Shown piece after piece: positions 37,701-50,305 of a stretch of 64,000 bases of DNA (the stretch's first letter is position 1; every line of letters starts with the position of its first letter). The notes beneath the pieces were generated by a model. That model made no database searches. It was not told the DNA's origin and was given only the letters and a program-made list of their open reading frames with translations. Origin of the DNA: Nemertoderma westbladi. Its lineage: Eukaryota > Xenacoelomorpha > Nemertodermatida > Nemertodermatidae. The stretch covers positions 1 through 64,000 of the forward strand of contig JAUCBJ010003164.1 of NCBI GenBank assembly GCA_032718475.1. The letters are read 5' to 3'. The position numbers were made by a program, and so were the translations under genes.

Positions 37701-40700
37701 GGCGTCCGGACTTCCGGGAGACTTTGGAACGGACAAATAGTCGGACAGACAAGTTTAATGGATGCCCAGATTTTCAGAATTCCGGCCAGTATTTTGGAGA
37801 AATTTGCCGGGAAATCCGGACATTTTGTCGGATTTTTGGATTTCCGGGCATTCCAGTGCCCGGGCGTCCGGACTTCCGGGCGACTTTGGAACGGACAAAT
37901 AGTCGGACAGACAAGTTTAATGGACGCCCGGATTTACAGATTTCCGGGCAGTATTTTGGACAAATTTGCCCGGAAATCCGGACAATTTGCCGGATTTTTG
38001 GATTTCCGGGCATTCCAGTGCCCGGGCGCCCGGACTTCCGGGCGACTTTGGAACGGACAAATAGTCGGACAGACAAGTTTAATGGATGCCCAGATTTACA
38101 GATTTCCGGGCAGTATTTTGGACGAATTTGCCCGGAAATCCGGACAATTTGCCGGATTTTTGGATGTCCGGGCATTCCAGTGCCCGGGCGTCCGGACATC
38201 CGGGCGACTTTGGAACGGACAAATAGTCGAACAGATAAGTTTAATGGAAGCCCGGATTTTACAGATTTCCGGGCAGTATTTTGGACAAATTTGCCCGGAA
38301 ATCCGGACATTTTGCCGGATTTTTGGATTTCCGGGCATTCCAGTGCCCGGGCGTCCGGACTTCCGGGAGACTTTGGAACGGACAAATAGTCGGACAGACA
38401 AGTTTAATGGATGCCTAGATTTTCAGAATTCCGGCCAGTATTTTGGAGAAATTTGCCGGGAAATCCGGACATTTTGTCGGATTTTTGGATTTCCGGGCAT
38501 TCCAGTGCCCGGGCGTCCGGACTTCCGGGCGACTTTGGAACGGACAAATAGTCGGACAGACAAGTTTAATGGACGCCCGGATTTACAGATTTCCGGGCAG
38601 TATTTTGGACAAATTTGCCTGGAAATCCGGACAATTTGCCGGATTTTTGGATTTCCGGGCATTCCAGTGCCCGGGCGCCCGGACTTCCGGGCGACTTTGG
38701 AACGGACAAATAGTCGGACAGACAAGTTTAATGGATGCCCAGATTTACAGATTTCCGGGCAGTATTTTGGACGAATTTGCCCGGAAATCCGGAAATTTTG
38801 CCGGATTTTTGGATTTCCGGGCATTCCAGTGCCCAGGCGCCCGGACTTCCGGGCGACTTTGGAACGGACAAATAGTCGGACAGACAAGTTAAATGGACGC
38901 CCGGATGTACAGATTTCCGGGCAGTATTTTGGACGAATTTGCCCGGAAATCCGGACAATTTGCCGGATTTTTGGATGTCCGGGCATTCCAGTGCCCGGGC
39001 GTCCGGACATCCGGGCGACTTTAGAACGGACAAATAGTCGAACAGACAAGTTTAATAGACGCCCGGATTTACGGAATTCCGGGCAGTATTTTGGAGAAAT
39101 TTGCCGGGAAATCCGGACATTTTGTCGGATTTTTGGATTTCCGGGCATTCCAGTGCCCGGGCGTCCGGACTTCCGGGCGACTTTGGAACGGACAAATAGT
39201 CGGACAGACAAGTTTAATGGACGCCCGGATTTACAGATTTCCGGGCAGTATTTTGGACAAATTTGCCTGGAAATCCGGACAATTTGCCGGATTTTTGGAT
39301 TTCCGGGCATTCCAGTGCCCGGGCGCCCGGACTTCCGGGCGACTTTGGAACGGACAAATAGTCGGACAGACAAGTTTAATGGATGCCCAGATTTACCGAT
39401 TTCCGGGCAGTATTTTGGACGAATTTGCCCGGAAATCCGGACATTTTGCCGGATTTTTGGATTTCCGGGCATTCCAGTGCCCAGGCGCCCGGACTTCCGG
39501 GCGACTTTGGAACGGACAAATAGTCGGACAGACAAGTTAAATGGACGCCCGGATTTACAGATTTCCGGGCAGTATTTTGGACGAATTTGCCCGGAAATCC
39601 GGACAATTTGCCGGATTTTTGGATGTCCGGGCATTCCAGTGCCCGGGCGTCCGGACATCCGGGCGACTTTAGAACGGACAAATAGTCGAACAGACAAGTT
39701 TAATAGACGCCCGGATTTACGGAATTCCGGGCAGTATTTTGGAGAAATTTGCCGGGAAATCCGGACATTTTGTCGGATTTTTGGATTTCCGGGCATTCCA
39801 GTGCCCGGGCGTCCGGACTTCCGGGCGACTTTGGAACGGACAAATAGTCGGACAGACAAGTTTAATGGACGCCCGGATTTACAGATTTCCGGGCAGTATT
39901 TTGGACAAATTTGCCTGGAAATCCGGACAATTTGCCGGATTTTTGGATTTCCGGGCATTCCAGTGCCCGGGCGCCCGGACTTCCGGGCGACTTTGGAACG
40001 GACAAATAGTCGGACAGACAAGTTTAATGGATGCCCAGATTTACCGATTTCCGGGCAGTATTTTGGACGAATTTGCCCGGAAATCCGGACATTTTGCCGG
40101 ATTTTTGGATTTCCGGGCATTCCAGTGCCCAGGCGCCCGGACTTCCGGGCGACTTTGGAACGGACAAATAGTCGGACAGACAAGTTAAATGGACGCCCGG
40201 ATTTACAGATTTCCGGGCAGTATTTTGGACGAATTTGCCCGGAAATCCGGACAATTTGCCGGATTTTTGGATGTCCGGGCATTCCAGTGCCCGGGCGTCC
40301 GGACATCCGGGCGACTTTAGAACGGACAAATAGTCGAACAGACAAGTTTAATAGACGCCCGGATTTACGGAATTCCGGGCAGTATTTTGGAGAAATTTGC
40401 CCGGAAATCCGGACATTTTGCCGGATTTTTGGATGTCCGGGCATTCCAGTGCCCGGGCGTCCGGATTTCCGGGCGACTTTGGAACGGACAAATAGTCGGA
40501 CAGACAAGTTTAAAGTCATTTTGAGAGTTTTCCCGGAAAAACAGACATTTTGGTCGGATTTCCCGACATCCGGGCATCCTTTTGCCCGGACGTCCGGACA
40601 TGCGGACGTCTGGGCGACTTTGGAACAGTCAAATATGCCGACAGAAATGTTTACTGAACGCCCAGATTTGCCGAATTCCGGACAGTCATTTTGACAGTTT

Positions 40701-41010
40701 GCCCGGAAATACAGACATTTTGGTCGAATTTCCGGACATCCGGGCATTCTAGTGCCCGGACGTCCGTATATGCGGATGTCTGGGCGACTTTAGAACAGTC
40801 AAATAAGCAGACAGAAAAGTTTACTGAACGCCCAGAGTTACCGAATTCCGGACAGTCATTTTGACAGTTTGCCCGGAAATACAGACATTTTGGCCTGATT
40901 TCCGGGCGTCCGGGCATCCTTGCGCCCGTATATCCGGACGCCCGGGCGACTTTAGAACAGTCAAATAGGCAGACAGAAACGTTTACTGGATGCCCCGATT
41001 TTGATGCCCA
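31790..41010. repeat. 162-bp satellite array S2
   Basis: About 57 monomers, 9.2 kb. Its edges differ from S1 and S3. On the left only one diverged monomer precedes standard units, and it has CCGGTCAG in place of CCGGACAG. On the right three diverged monomers (about 40512-41000, with AGTCATTTTGACAG words) precede the poly-G tract. Between about 38403 and 40380 there are three successive copies of a 648-bp, four-monomer higher-order repeat. Central monomers are nearly identical to each other. Confidence 0.97.
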
Positions 41011-41038
41011 AATATTGGTGTTTAATCTCAAATTGCAA

Positions 41039-41051
41039 GGGGGGGGGGGGG
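41039..41051. repeat. G13 homopolymer at the S2/M3 junction
   Basis: Same position as the G tracts at 22097 and 54850 but shorter. Confidence 0.85.
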
Positions 41052-42021
41052 TTGTCACGAATCTAATCTCCGCTAATTACAGTAATATCTCATCTCGTCG
41101 AATAAGAGATGTAACTTATCAATTAAGGGGTAGGTGCTGGTTATAATGGCACGTTATTCTAACCAAAACAATAAACATTTACACAGTTACAGTTACATTT
41201 TTGCGAGTAATCAATAATTGTTACAGTATTTGCTACGGTTTCCCCCTTAAAAGGGTTAAATTTTGGTTGCGTCGAGAACACCAACACTACCTCCACCACT
41301 CGCCACTCCAGAGTCATTTCAAACCGAAATTTATTCGCCAAAAAATACTTGTCTTGAATAATTCTTGACATTAAGTTTAATAACGACGAAGGCCAGCCCT
41401 AACTAACAAGCACAATACGGTTATGACAATACAGTTACGTAAAGATATTATTAGCCAAGCAAATAATGACGTAACACTGTGACACGTTATTATTATTGCA
41501 CAAAGAATGACCAACCCAAAATATGGCTTGTCTTCAAAGTGAACGCCATTTAGATCACGCTAACTACTTACTGTATACTCTCGGAGAAACATTAATAATT
41601 AGTTTAATTAATTTATAAATTATTAATTAAATTGAAACAACTGAGTTTATAATTAGAATTTAATAAATGTATTTAAACGAAATATAACATTACATATATG
41701 TGCAAAATGCGCAGAGAAAATATACCGATACTGTAGCGCACGAAAGACTCAAAGAAAAATTAAAAAAATACAGATTGATGGTTAAAATAAACCAAAATTA
41801 TAAAACGAGGGTGGGCTACAATTTTAAGGATCGTTAAATACAGTATGGTTGTTACTCGTCAGTAACATGAAATGGAATAGAAACACAACGCAATTCAGTG
41901 TTCCATACCAAAAAATATCAACCAATTACATTTTAACACGTAAATAAATACCGACTTTTGTGTCTATTTGTGCTTAATATGAGTGACAGCTACAGATAAA
42001 TAATAAAATTACACCCAAATA

Positions 42022-42027
42022 TTTACT
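42022..42027 (-). terminator. Altered polyadenylation hexamer of transporter copy 3
   Basis: AGTAAA on the minus strand where copies 1, 2 and 4 have AATAAA. AGTAAA is a known weaker variant, so 3' end formation may be less efficient here. Confidence 0.4.
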
Positions 42028-42153
42028 GTGTTCGTTGCAGCCATATAACAGTATTATGAAGCCATTGACGTCAGCAACATTACGAGAATGTATTAATACT
42101 GTCAAACTATTAGGTAAGGATATCACTTTCGCTTTTCCCTTTAGATCACCTGT

Positions 42154-44540
42154 CTATCTCAGACTGCCTCTGTGGTGTGGGGATGCGTAATCCTCCACGA
42201 TTGGTTGTTGTTCCACTGAGTAGAACTGGTTGTTATAAGGTTCGGGGTTGTAGGCTTCACTCTGAACATAGTTCGAGCTGTCCTGCCCAACTGTACCGTA
42301 GGATTTCGCCGCACCGTCTAGCTTATCTTTATTATCTAGAATTATAATGAAGTCATTAATAGAAACTAATTGATACACTACTGTAGGGGTAAATTTATCG
42401 TACCGCGCCAACTAGCGGTGGTTGTATGCACCGGATTGCATCGCAAGGCAGCCATTATGGGGCGAGCCATGTACTAGTTCAAAAGTATTAACTAGAGTCA
42501 TATTCTTTCCAAAACTCTAACTAAATGAGGATACATTTAATACCCTCTCTAGCTTATTTATGATGGTGTATCTGTATCCTGCTCTTTTCATTTTCTTTTA
42601 CTTTTTCTTCTTTCAACTTTTTTTTATTTGAAGGTTCTTCTGTCACTTTACCTTCAGTAATTTACCAACAATTAATTATTGAACTACTATTGTGATTTCA
42701 CTACAAACTGGTTATATTTTACATTTTATATAATCGCATTTACCTAGGCAGGTATCTTTCTCATCGGCCCAAGGTTGTTTCTCACCAGACGCGAATACCC
42801 CGTAGAATATGATCCCGGCGTAGTGGACTGTAGACGCTATGATAAACACACTTTGCCATTCCAACGCCATCTAGAGGAAGACAATTAATAGGGTAGTAAT
42901 TAATTAAGGATTTATAATATTGAAAGTATCTGTGCATCATGATTTTAAATAACTTTAATTGAACTTAATATACTTATACTTTTTTAATAAAACAACATTT
43001 TAATGTTAATTTCTGTTTTGATATTTCTTCCGAAAAAAAAAACAATAAAAATGTTGATTTAATATAACAAAAACATTTAATAACGCAATCGCATCGTACC
43101 TTGTGTTTGGTGAGCAGACCAACAACCATGGGACACACCATCCCGGATAAAGTTCCGACCCCGTTAGAGATACCCATTAGTATGCTAGCGAACCGGGGAG
43201 CAATGTCAAGGTGGTTAACGTTGAATCCTGAGGACATATATAATCATAAAAATACAAGTTCAAAGAAATTAAACTAAATGTTGCAAAATTATTAATGAAA
43301 AAATTTACAAAGATAATTAATCAAGAAAAACGTAATATTATTAATCCCAAATGCTAAAACTAATTTAAGGATGTAATATAATTAATGGTTTTGTTCAGAA
43401 ATGGAAAAAATGAGAAAGCGCGTCACCGGGGGTTGAAAACTACAGTAATTAAACACGACATCTCAATAAATCACTGTCTAGACACCTACCGCGCCATTCT
43501 AACGTACCTGCGGTAATTAAATTTCCCATTATTGTCATTCATATTAACATTATTTAGGTTAAATTGAGTGAAAAACATGTTATCAATGGGTAGGATGCCA
43601 TAAAAACACCATAATTATAGTAAAAGTTTATATTTTTGGTGTGTAAAATAATTATAGAAAAAGTTTTAAGATTGCAGTACACGGTGTGGTGTGGAAGTTA
43701 GGCAGTCCTATTCCATATGAAACCGAAAGTTTGTTATGAATTCTGTACCGTATTGACTATTATGTCACAATACTGTGGGGCGAGCCACGAAAGTAAACGA
43801 ACTTATAATACGGGTACCACTATCTGCTTGGCGGTCGGTCGGTCGCCCGGTCTTTCTGTCTGTCGGACTTATCATTAACTGCTTTATTCTCAGGAACTCC
43901 GCACTTTCTTAAAACGTTGTAGGACTGAACTATGAAAAATGTTTAGAAAGTCTGACAGACTTGAAGGTCATCGGTCCGCAGTTCTCCAGTATGCCGCTAG
44001 AGTGCAAAATATTTGAAGTTGAAAAACTTCCACCGTTTTATTTTTATTTTAAATAGTTCAAACTTGGCATATATGTACTAGAAAACTGGCTGCTTCATTG
44101 TGAGGCGGTACTCCGTCTCCACTTCTAATGTTTCGCTCTCGGGATCGAGATGTCTGAAAGTGAAACCCTTCTCTTATTTCGTTATTTGTTATACGTTAAA
44201 ACCGCCTAGTGGAACTAATTCTTTTGCTATATTAATAATAAATTGTAACAGAATAATACGGTTACAGCAGGCCTATATATTAAAAAAAACTCTTACCCGA
44301 TATGGCAAATCCACTAAACCCTACAGCCATGGTCAGGCAGGTTATAGCTGTTGTGCGGTCTCTTGTCATGGCAACACCCAATAGGAAACTAGCCTCCATA
44401 CCGAAACCGCCGCAGTTGAAGATCTTTCGAACGGCCGTGGTTGATAAAATACCGCGCGATCGCAGAAAATCCGCCATGTATCCACCGATAGGAACCAAAA
44501 TCGCCATTACAAGATGGGGTAGGGCCGAAAGGATACCAAT
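42154..44540 (-). CDS. Vesicular glutamate transporter, last four exons, copy 3
   Basis: Exons 44540-44297, 43227-43100, 42870-42744 and 42335-42154, with the same splice sites and phases as copy 1. One exonic change was seen: the base at 43208 turns a CTG leucine codon into CTT, which is silent. Introns are more diverged than in the other copies, with a deletion through the hairpin near 43888 and several substitutions around 44600-45190. Protein sequence is unchanged. Confidence 0.86.
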
Positions 44541-46560
44541 CTGTCGTGAAAGAATACATTATATCAATAAATTATGTAGGAAAGGGAAAGTCCAAAGCAT
44601 TAATAAATCTATTGTTAGATAACGAGTTTGTATTGTTGGTTGGACCTGTTAAAGTGACCAAATGGAATCAAAAGACAAAGAGGTTACGATCTGAGTATAT
44701 ATTTCGGGCAACAGCCCTTTATCAACTCATAATAATATATTGTGGTTCTGGAAATGTGATACAAAGTTGCCAAGTGATCTACTTAAATTTGTGCACAAAA
44801 AATTCGGATTTGATAAGATTCGAACACACGGCTTCTAGCTGATAAGTCGAACGGCTCTCCGTTACACGTTACAACACTATTGGTACAAGTTAAACACGAA
44901 ATATCGGAGACAACCTGAAATCTACTCTCTCTTGGCTGTTACATGTAAAGCGGAAATCGCACACTCTACAGTAACTTATACGGATGCAGAGCACCTTAGT
45001 AGCTACCCAATGCCAATTCCGCCCGCAAAATAAGGTGCCCATATCGATGGTTAGACACCAAGTTACGAAACGAACACTACGTGTACTCATAGACATAGAC
45101 TCACCTGGGACACAAAACGGGCACTGGCCATAGACTCACCTGGGACACAAAGGGGTACACTGGACTGGGCATAGACTCACCTGGGACACCATTAATGCGA
45201 CGTCTCTATAATAAAGCAGATAATATTTAGGCCTATGAATAAACAAACTATAATAATACTGGAATACAAAACTAAACACTAAATAGGGTAACTAACTAGA
45301 AAGTCAAGGTTAAACCAAACCGAATGAATATAATTCAAAGCCGGTTGGTTGAAAGCATATTATATTGATATGAAGACACAAGAGTATTGTTATTGACTTC
45401 GCAATACAAAGTAATAATTATATGTCTGGAGGGAGGAATGACCCCGTGCCTTTGAATAATAGCCGACCCACTGACCGGCATTGCAATTAATAATAAAAAT
45501 GCTTCTACAGCTACGGTACTGTACAGCCAATAAGAACATTGAATATTAGTTGAAGGCAATGGCTGTATGAATAGCCGCGTTAAGTTAAACTGCAACAGAG
45601 GTGTATGTAAAGTGAAAGAAATAGGCCACAGTCACTCAGGTAAGCAAGCCTGAATGAGATGATGAGTATGACAAGGGCTTGAAGTATTGGCTATCCCGCC
45701 CATAAACTATGTAACTGTATGATATTTCGTCTTAATTCCCGCTTTGAGGTTCTGAAGGATGAGTTGATTCCACTTTTTAGCTGTTATTTAGGTGAAACAA
45801 AAGATAAGAAGAGGACTTAAAGGAACACTTTATATTTTCACTTAATTAACAGCAGAAATATTTTGGAATTGAAGTTATTAATTTTTGTAGATAACTTTCT
45901 CCAGAAATGTGTGAAAGACAATTTTGAAAATCAGCGAGATTTTGTGAAAGTGTCTTTAAAAAATGAGTGTAAGTCAGCCAATGGGCATAGCTGAATCGAC
46001 ATTATGTTTTTTTTGTAATAACGCGCCATAGAATAACATGGAGTAACTATGACAATACCATGGTAAGGGCCAGTCCTTAGCATATAAATAATAATTGTCT
46101 CTAGCGGCTGCACCCCCCCCCGGCCGTCTCTCTCTGCTGCCTCTAGCGTCGGTAGTAAATTCATACTGTGCCACGTGGTGGTGTGTAACACTTTTCCTAT
46201 TGTAAGTACAATGAATGTGGTAGGGATGGATATGGATAAGGCAATAATTATTCTATCATAGGAGAAGGGGAATATTATATGTTGATGTGGGCAGGGAATA
46301 ATGCCGGTGGTTGGGTTATATTGTTAAAGTAATGAAAAGTTTAAAGGTCTGTATGTTCGGTTCTTGTGGATGAAAAATGCTGAATTAAATTTCTTTAGAT
46401 TCACTGTAAATTGATCTTTCTATTCATACCAAGAACTAACAATCAGAATCAAGAATAACCTTATTTGAAAAATTAATTATTTATATATGCTGCGGTATGC
46501 AATGCCATTGGTTTCAATATCGATTACAATATCAATATCGGTTATTGGTATTGGTTACTG

Positions 46561-49500
46561 GTACTGCTACTTGTACTTGTACTTGTACTTGTACTTGTAC
46601 TTGTACTTGTACTGGTACTTGTACTGGTACTTGTACCTGTACTTGTACTTGTACTTGTACCTGTACTTGTACTTGTACTTGTACTTGTACCTGTACTTGT
46701 ACTTGTAATTGTGCTTGTGCTTGTGCTTGTGCTTATGCTTGTGCTTGTACTTGTACTTGTACCTGTACTTGTACTTGAACTTGTACTTGTACTTGTAATT
46801 GTACTTGTACTTGTATTTGTACTTGTAATTGTGCTTGTGCTTGTGCTTGTGCTTGTGCTTATGCTTGTACTTGTACTTGTACCTGTACTTGTACCTGTAC
46901 TCTTACTTGTACTTGTACTTGTAATTGAACTTGAACTTGTAATTTTACTTGTACTTGTACTTGTACCTGTACTTGTACTTGAACTTGTACTGGTACTTGT
47001 ACTGGTACTTGTACCTGTACTTGTACTTGTACTTGTAATTGAACTTGAACTTGTACTTGTACTTGTACTTGTACTTGTACTTGTACTTGTACTTGTACTG
47101 GTACTTGTACTGGTACTTGTACCTGTACTTGTACTTGTAATTGAACTTGAACTTGTAATTGTACTTGTACTTGTACTTGTACTTGTACTTGTACTTGTAC
47201 TTGTACATGTACATGTACTTGAACTTGTACTTGTACTTGAACTTGTACTTGTACTTGTACTTGTACCTGTACTTGTACTTGTACTTGTACTTGAACTTGT
47301 ACTTGTACTTGTACCTGTACTTGTACTTGAACTTGTACTTGTACTTGTAATTGTACTTGTACTTGTATTTGTACTTGTACTTGTACTTGTACTTGTACTT
47401 GTACTTGTACTTGTACTGGTACTTGTACTTGTACCTGTACTTGTACTTGTACTTGTACCTGTACTTGTACTTGTACTTGAACTTGTACTTGTACCTGTAC
47501 TTGTACTTGTACTTGTAATTGTGCTTGTGCTTGTGCTTGTGCTTATGCTTGTGCTTGTACTTGTACTTGCACTTGTACTTGTAATTGTGCTTGTGCTTGT
47601 GCTTGTGATTGTGTTTGTGCTTATGCTTGTGCTTGTACTTGTACTTGTACTTGCACTTGTACTTGTGCTTGTGCTTGTGCTTGTGCTTGTGCCTGTGCTT
47701 GTACTTGTACTTGTACTTGCACTTGTACTTGTGCTTGTGCTTGTGCTTGTGCTTGTGCCTGTGCTTGTGCTTATGCTTATGCTTGTGCTTGTACTTGTAA
47801 TTGTACTTGTACATGTACTTGAACTTGTACTTGTACTTGAACTTGTACTTGTACTTGAACTTGTGCTTGTGCTTGTACTTGTACTTGCACTTGTGCTTGT
47901 GCTTGTGCTTGTGCTTGTGCTTGTGCCTGTGCTTGTGCTTATGCTTATGCTTGTGCTTGTACTTGTAATTGTACTTGTACATGTACTTGAACTTGTACTT
48001 GTACTTGAACTTGTACTTGTACTTGTGCTTGTACTTGTACTTGCACTTGTACTTGTGCTTGTGCTTGTGCTTGTGCTTGTACTTGTACTTGTACATGTAC
48101 TTGAACTTGTACTTGTACTTGAACTTGTACTTGTACTTGAACTTGTACTTGTAATTGTGCTTGTGCTTGTGCTTGTGCTTGTGCTTGTGCTTGTGCTTGT
48201 GCTTGTGCTTATGCTTGTACATGTACTTGAACTTGTACTTGAACTTGTACTTGTACCTGTACTTGTACTTGTACTTGTACATGTACTTGTACATGTACAT
48301 GTACTTGAACTTGTACCTGTACCTGTAGTTGTACTTGTACTTCTAATTGTACTTGTACTTGTACTTGTACATGTACTTGTACCTGTACTTGTACTTGTAC
48401 TTGTACTTGTACTTGAACTTGTACTTGTACTTGTACCTGTACTTGTACTTGTACTTGTACTTGTACTTGAACTTGTACATGTACATGTACTTGAACTTGT
48501 ACCTGTACCTGTAGTTGTACTTGTACTTCTAATTGTACTTGTACTTGTACTTGTACTTGTACTTGTACTTGTACTTGTACATGTACTTGAACTTGTACTT
48601 GAACTTGTACTTGTAATTGCACTTGCACTTGTACTTGTAATTATACTTGTACTTGTACTTGTACTTGTACTTGTACTTGTACTTGTACTTGTACTTGTGC
48701 TTGTAATTGTGCTTGTGCTTGTGCTTATGCTTGTTCTTGTACTTGTACTTGTACTTGTGCTTGTGCTTGTGCTTGTGCTTGTGCTTGTGCTTATGCTTGT
48801 TCTTGTACTTGTACTTGTACTTGTACTTGTACTTGTACTTGCACTTGTACTTGTAATTGTGCTTGTGCTTGTGCTTGTGCTTATGCTTGTGCTTGTACTT
48901 GTACTTGTACTTGTACTTGCACTTGTACTTGTAATTGTGCTTGTGCTTGTGCTTGTGCTTGTGATTGTGTTTGTGCTTATGCTTGTGCTTGTACTTGTAC
49001 TTGCACTTGTACTTGTAATTGTGCTTGTGCTTGTGCTTGTGATTGTGTTTGTGCTTATGCTTGTACTTGTACTTGTACTTGTACATGTACTTGTACTTGA
49101 ACTTGTACTTGAACTTGTACTTGTAATTGTGCTTGTGCTTGTGCTTGTGCTTGTGCTTGTGCTTGTGCTTGTGCTTATGCTTGTTCTTGTGCTTGTGCTT
49201 GTGCTTATGCTTGTTCTTGTACTTGTACTTGTACTTGTAATTATACTTGTACTTGTACTTGTGCTTGTACTTGCACTTGTAATTGTGCTTGTGCTTATGC
49301 TTGTTGTTGTACTTGTACTTGTACTTGTACTTGTACTTGCACTTGTACTTGTAATTGTGCTTGTGCTTGTGCTTGTGATTGTGTTTGTGCTTATGCTTGT
49401 ACTTGTACTTGTACTTGTACATGTACTTGAACTTGTACTTGTACTTGCACTTGCACTTGTACTTGTACTTGTACTTGTACTTGTACTTGTACTTGCACTT

Positions 49501-50293
49501 GTAATTGTGCTTGTGCTTGTGCTTGTTCTTGTACTTGTACTTGTACTTGCACTTGCACTTGTACTTGTAATTGTGCTTGTGCTTGTGCTTGTGCTTGTGC
49601 TTGTGCTTGTGCTTGTGCTTGTACTTGTACTTGTACTTGTACATGTACTTGAACTTGTACTTGAACTTGTACTTGAACTTGTACTTGAACTTGAACTTGT
49701 GCTTGTGCTTGTGCTTGTGCTTGTGCTTGTGCTTGTACTTGTACCTGTACTTGTATTTGTACTTGTACTTGTACTTGTACTTGAACTTGTACATGTACTT
49801 GTACCTGTACTTGTACTTGAACTTGTACTTGTAATTGTACTTGTATTTGTACTTGTACTTGTACTTCTAATTGTATTTGTACTTGAACTTGTACTTGTAA
49901 TTGAACTTGAACTTGTAATTGTACTTGTACTTGTACATGTACATGTACTTGAACTTGTACTTGTACTTGAACTTGTACTTGTACTTGTACCTGTACTTGT
50001 ACTTGTACATGTACTTGTACTTGTACTTGTACTTGTACTTGAACTTGTACTTGTACTTGTAATTGTACTTATACTTGTATTTGTACTTGTACTTGTACTT
50101 CTAATTGTACTTGTACTTGTACATGTACTTGAACTTGTATATGTACTTGTACTTGAACTTGTACTTGTACTTGAACTTGTAATTGTACTTGTACTTGTAC
50201 ATGTACTTGAACTTGTACTTGAACTTGTACTTTTACTGGTACTTGTGCTTGTTCTTGTACTTGCACTTCTATTTGTAATTGTACTTGTACTTG
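46561..50293. repeat. TACTTG hexamer satellite array H3
   Basis: About 3.7 kb. The left junction differs slightly (TACTGCTACTTG). The middle has the longest TGCTTG stretches in the window. A block around TGCCTGTGCTTGTGCTTATG recurs at about 47755 and 47932. From about 49925 to its right end it matches H1 from about 17170, continuing without a break into S3. Confidence 0.97.
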
Positions 50294-50305
50294 TTGTATT
50301 TTTTA

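Larger units (their letters stand above)
22145..41092. repeat. Macrosatellite unit 2 (modules M2-H2-S2)
   Basis: About 18.9 kb, the longest unit. M2 (22145-28820) is interrupted by a Penelope-like insertion. H2 is 28821-31777. S2 (31790-41010) is about twice the length of S1 and S3. The right part of M2 shares variants with M3 and not M1. The unit ends in a G13 tract and spacer. Confidence 0.9.

Noticed and set aside
37632-40694. 1020-codon open frame and the many similar frames on both strands in the 162-bp arrays
   Set aside because: The repeat length is a multiple of three and the monomer lacks stops in several frames, so open frames arise on both strands at once. There is no splice context or domain match, and the peptide is only the repeat read out.
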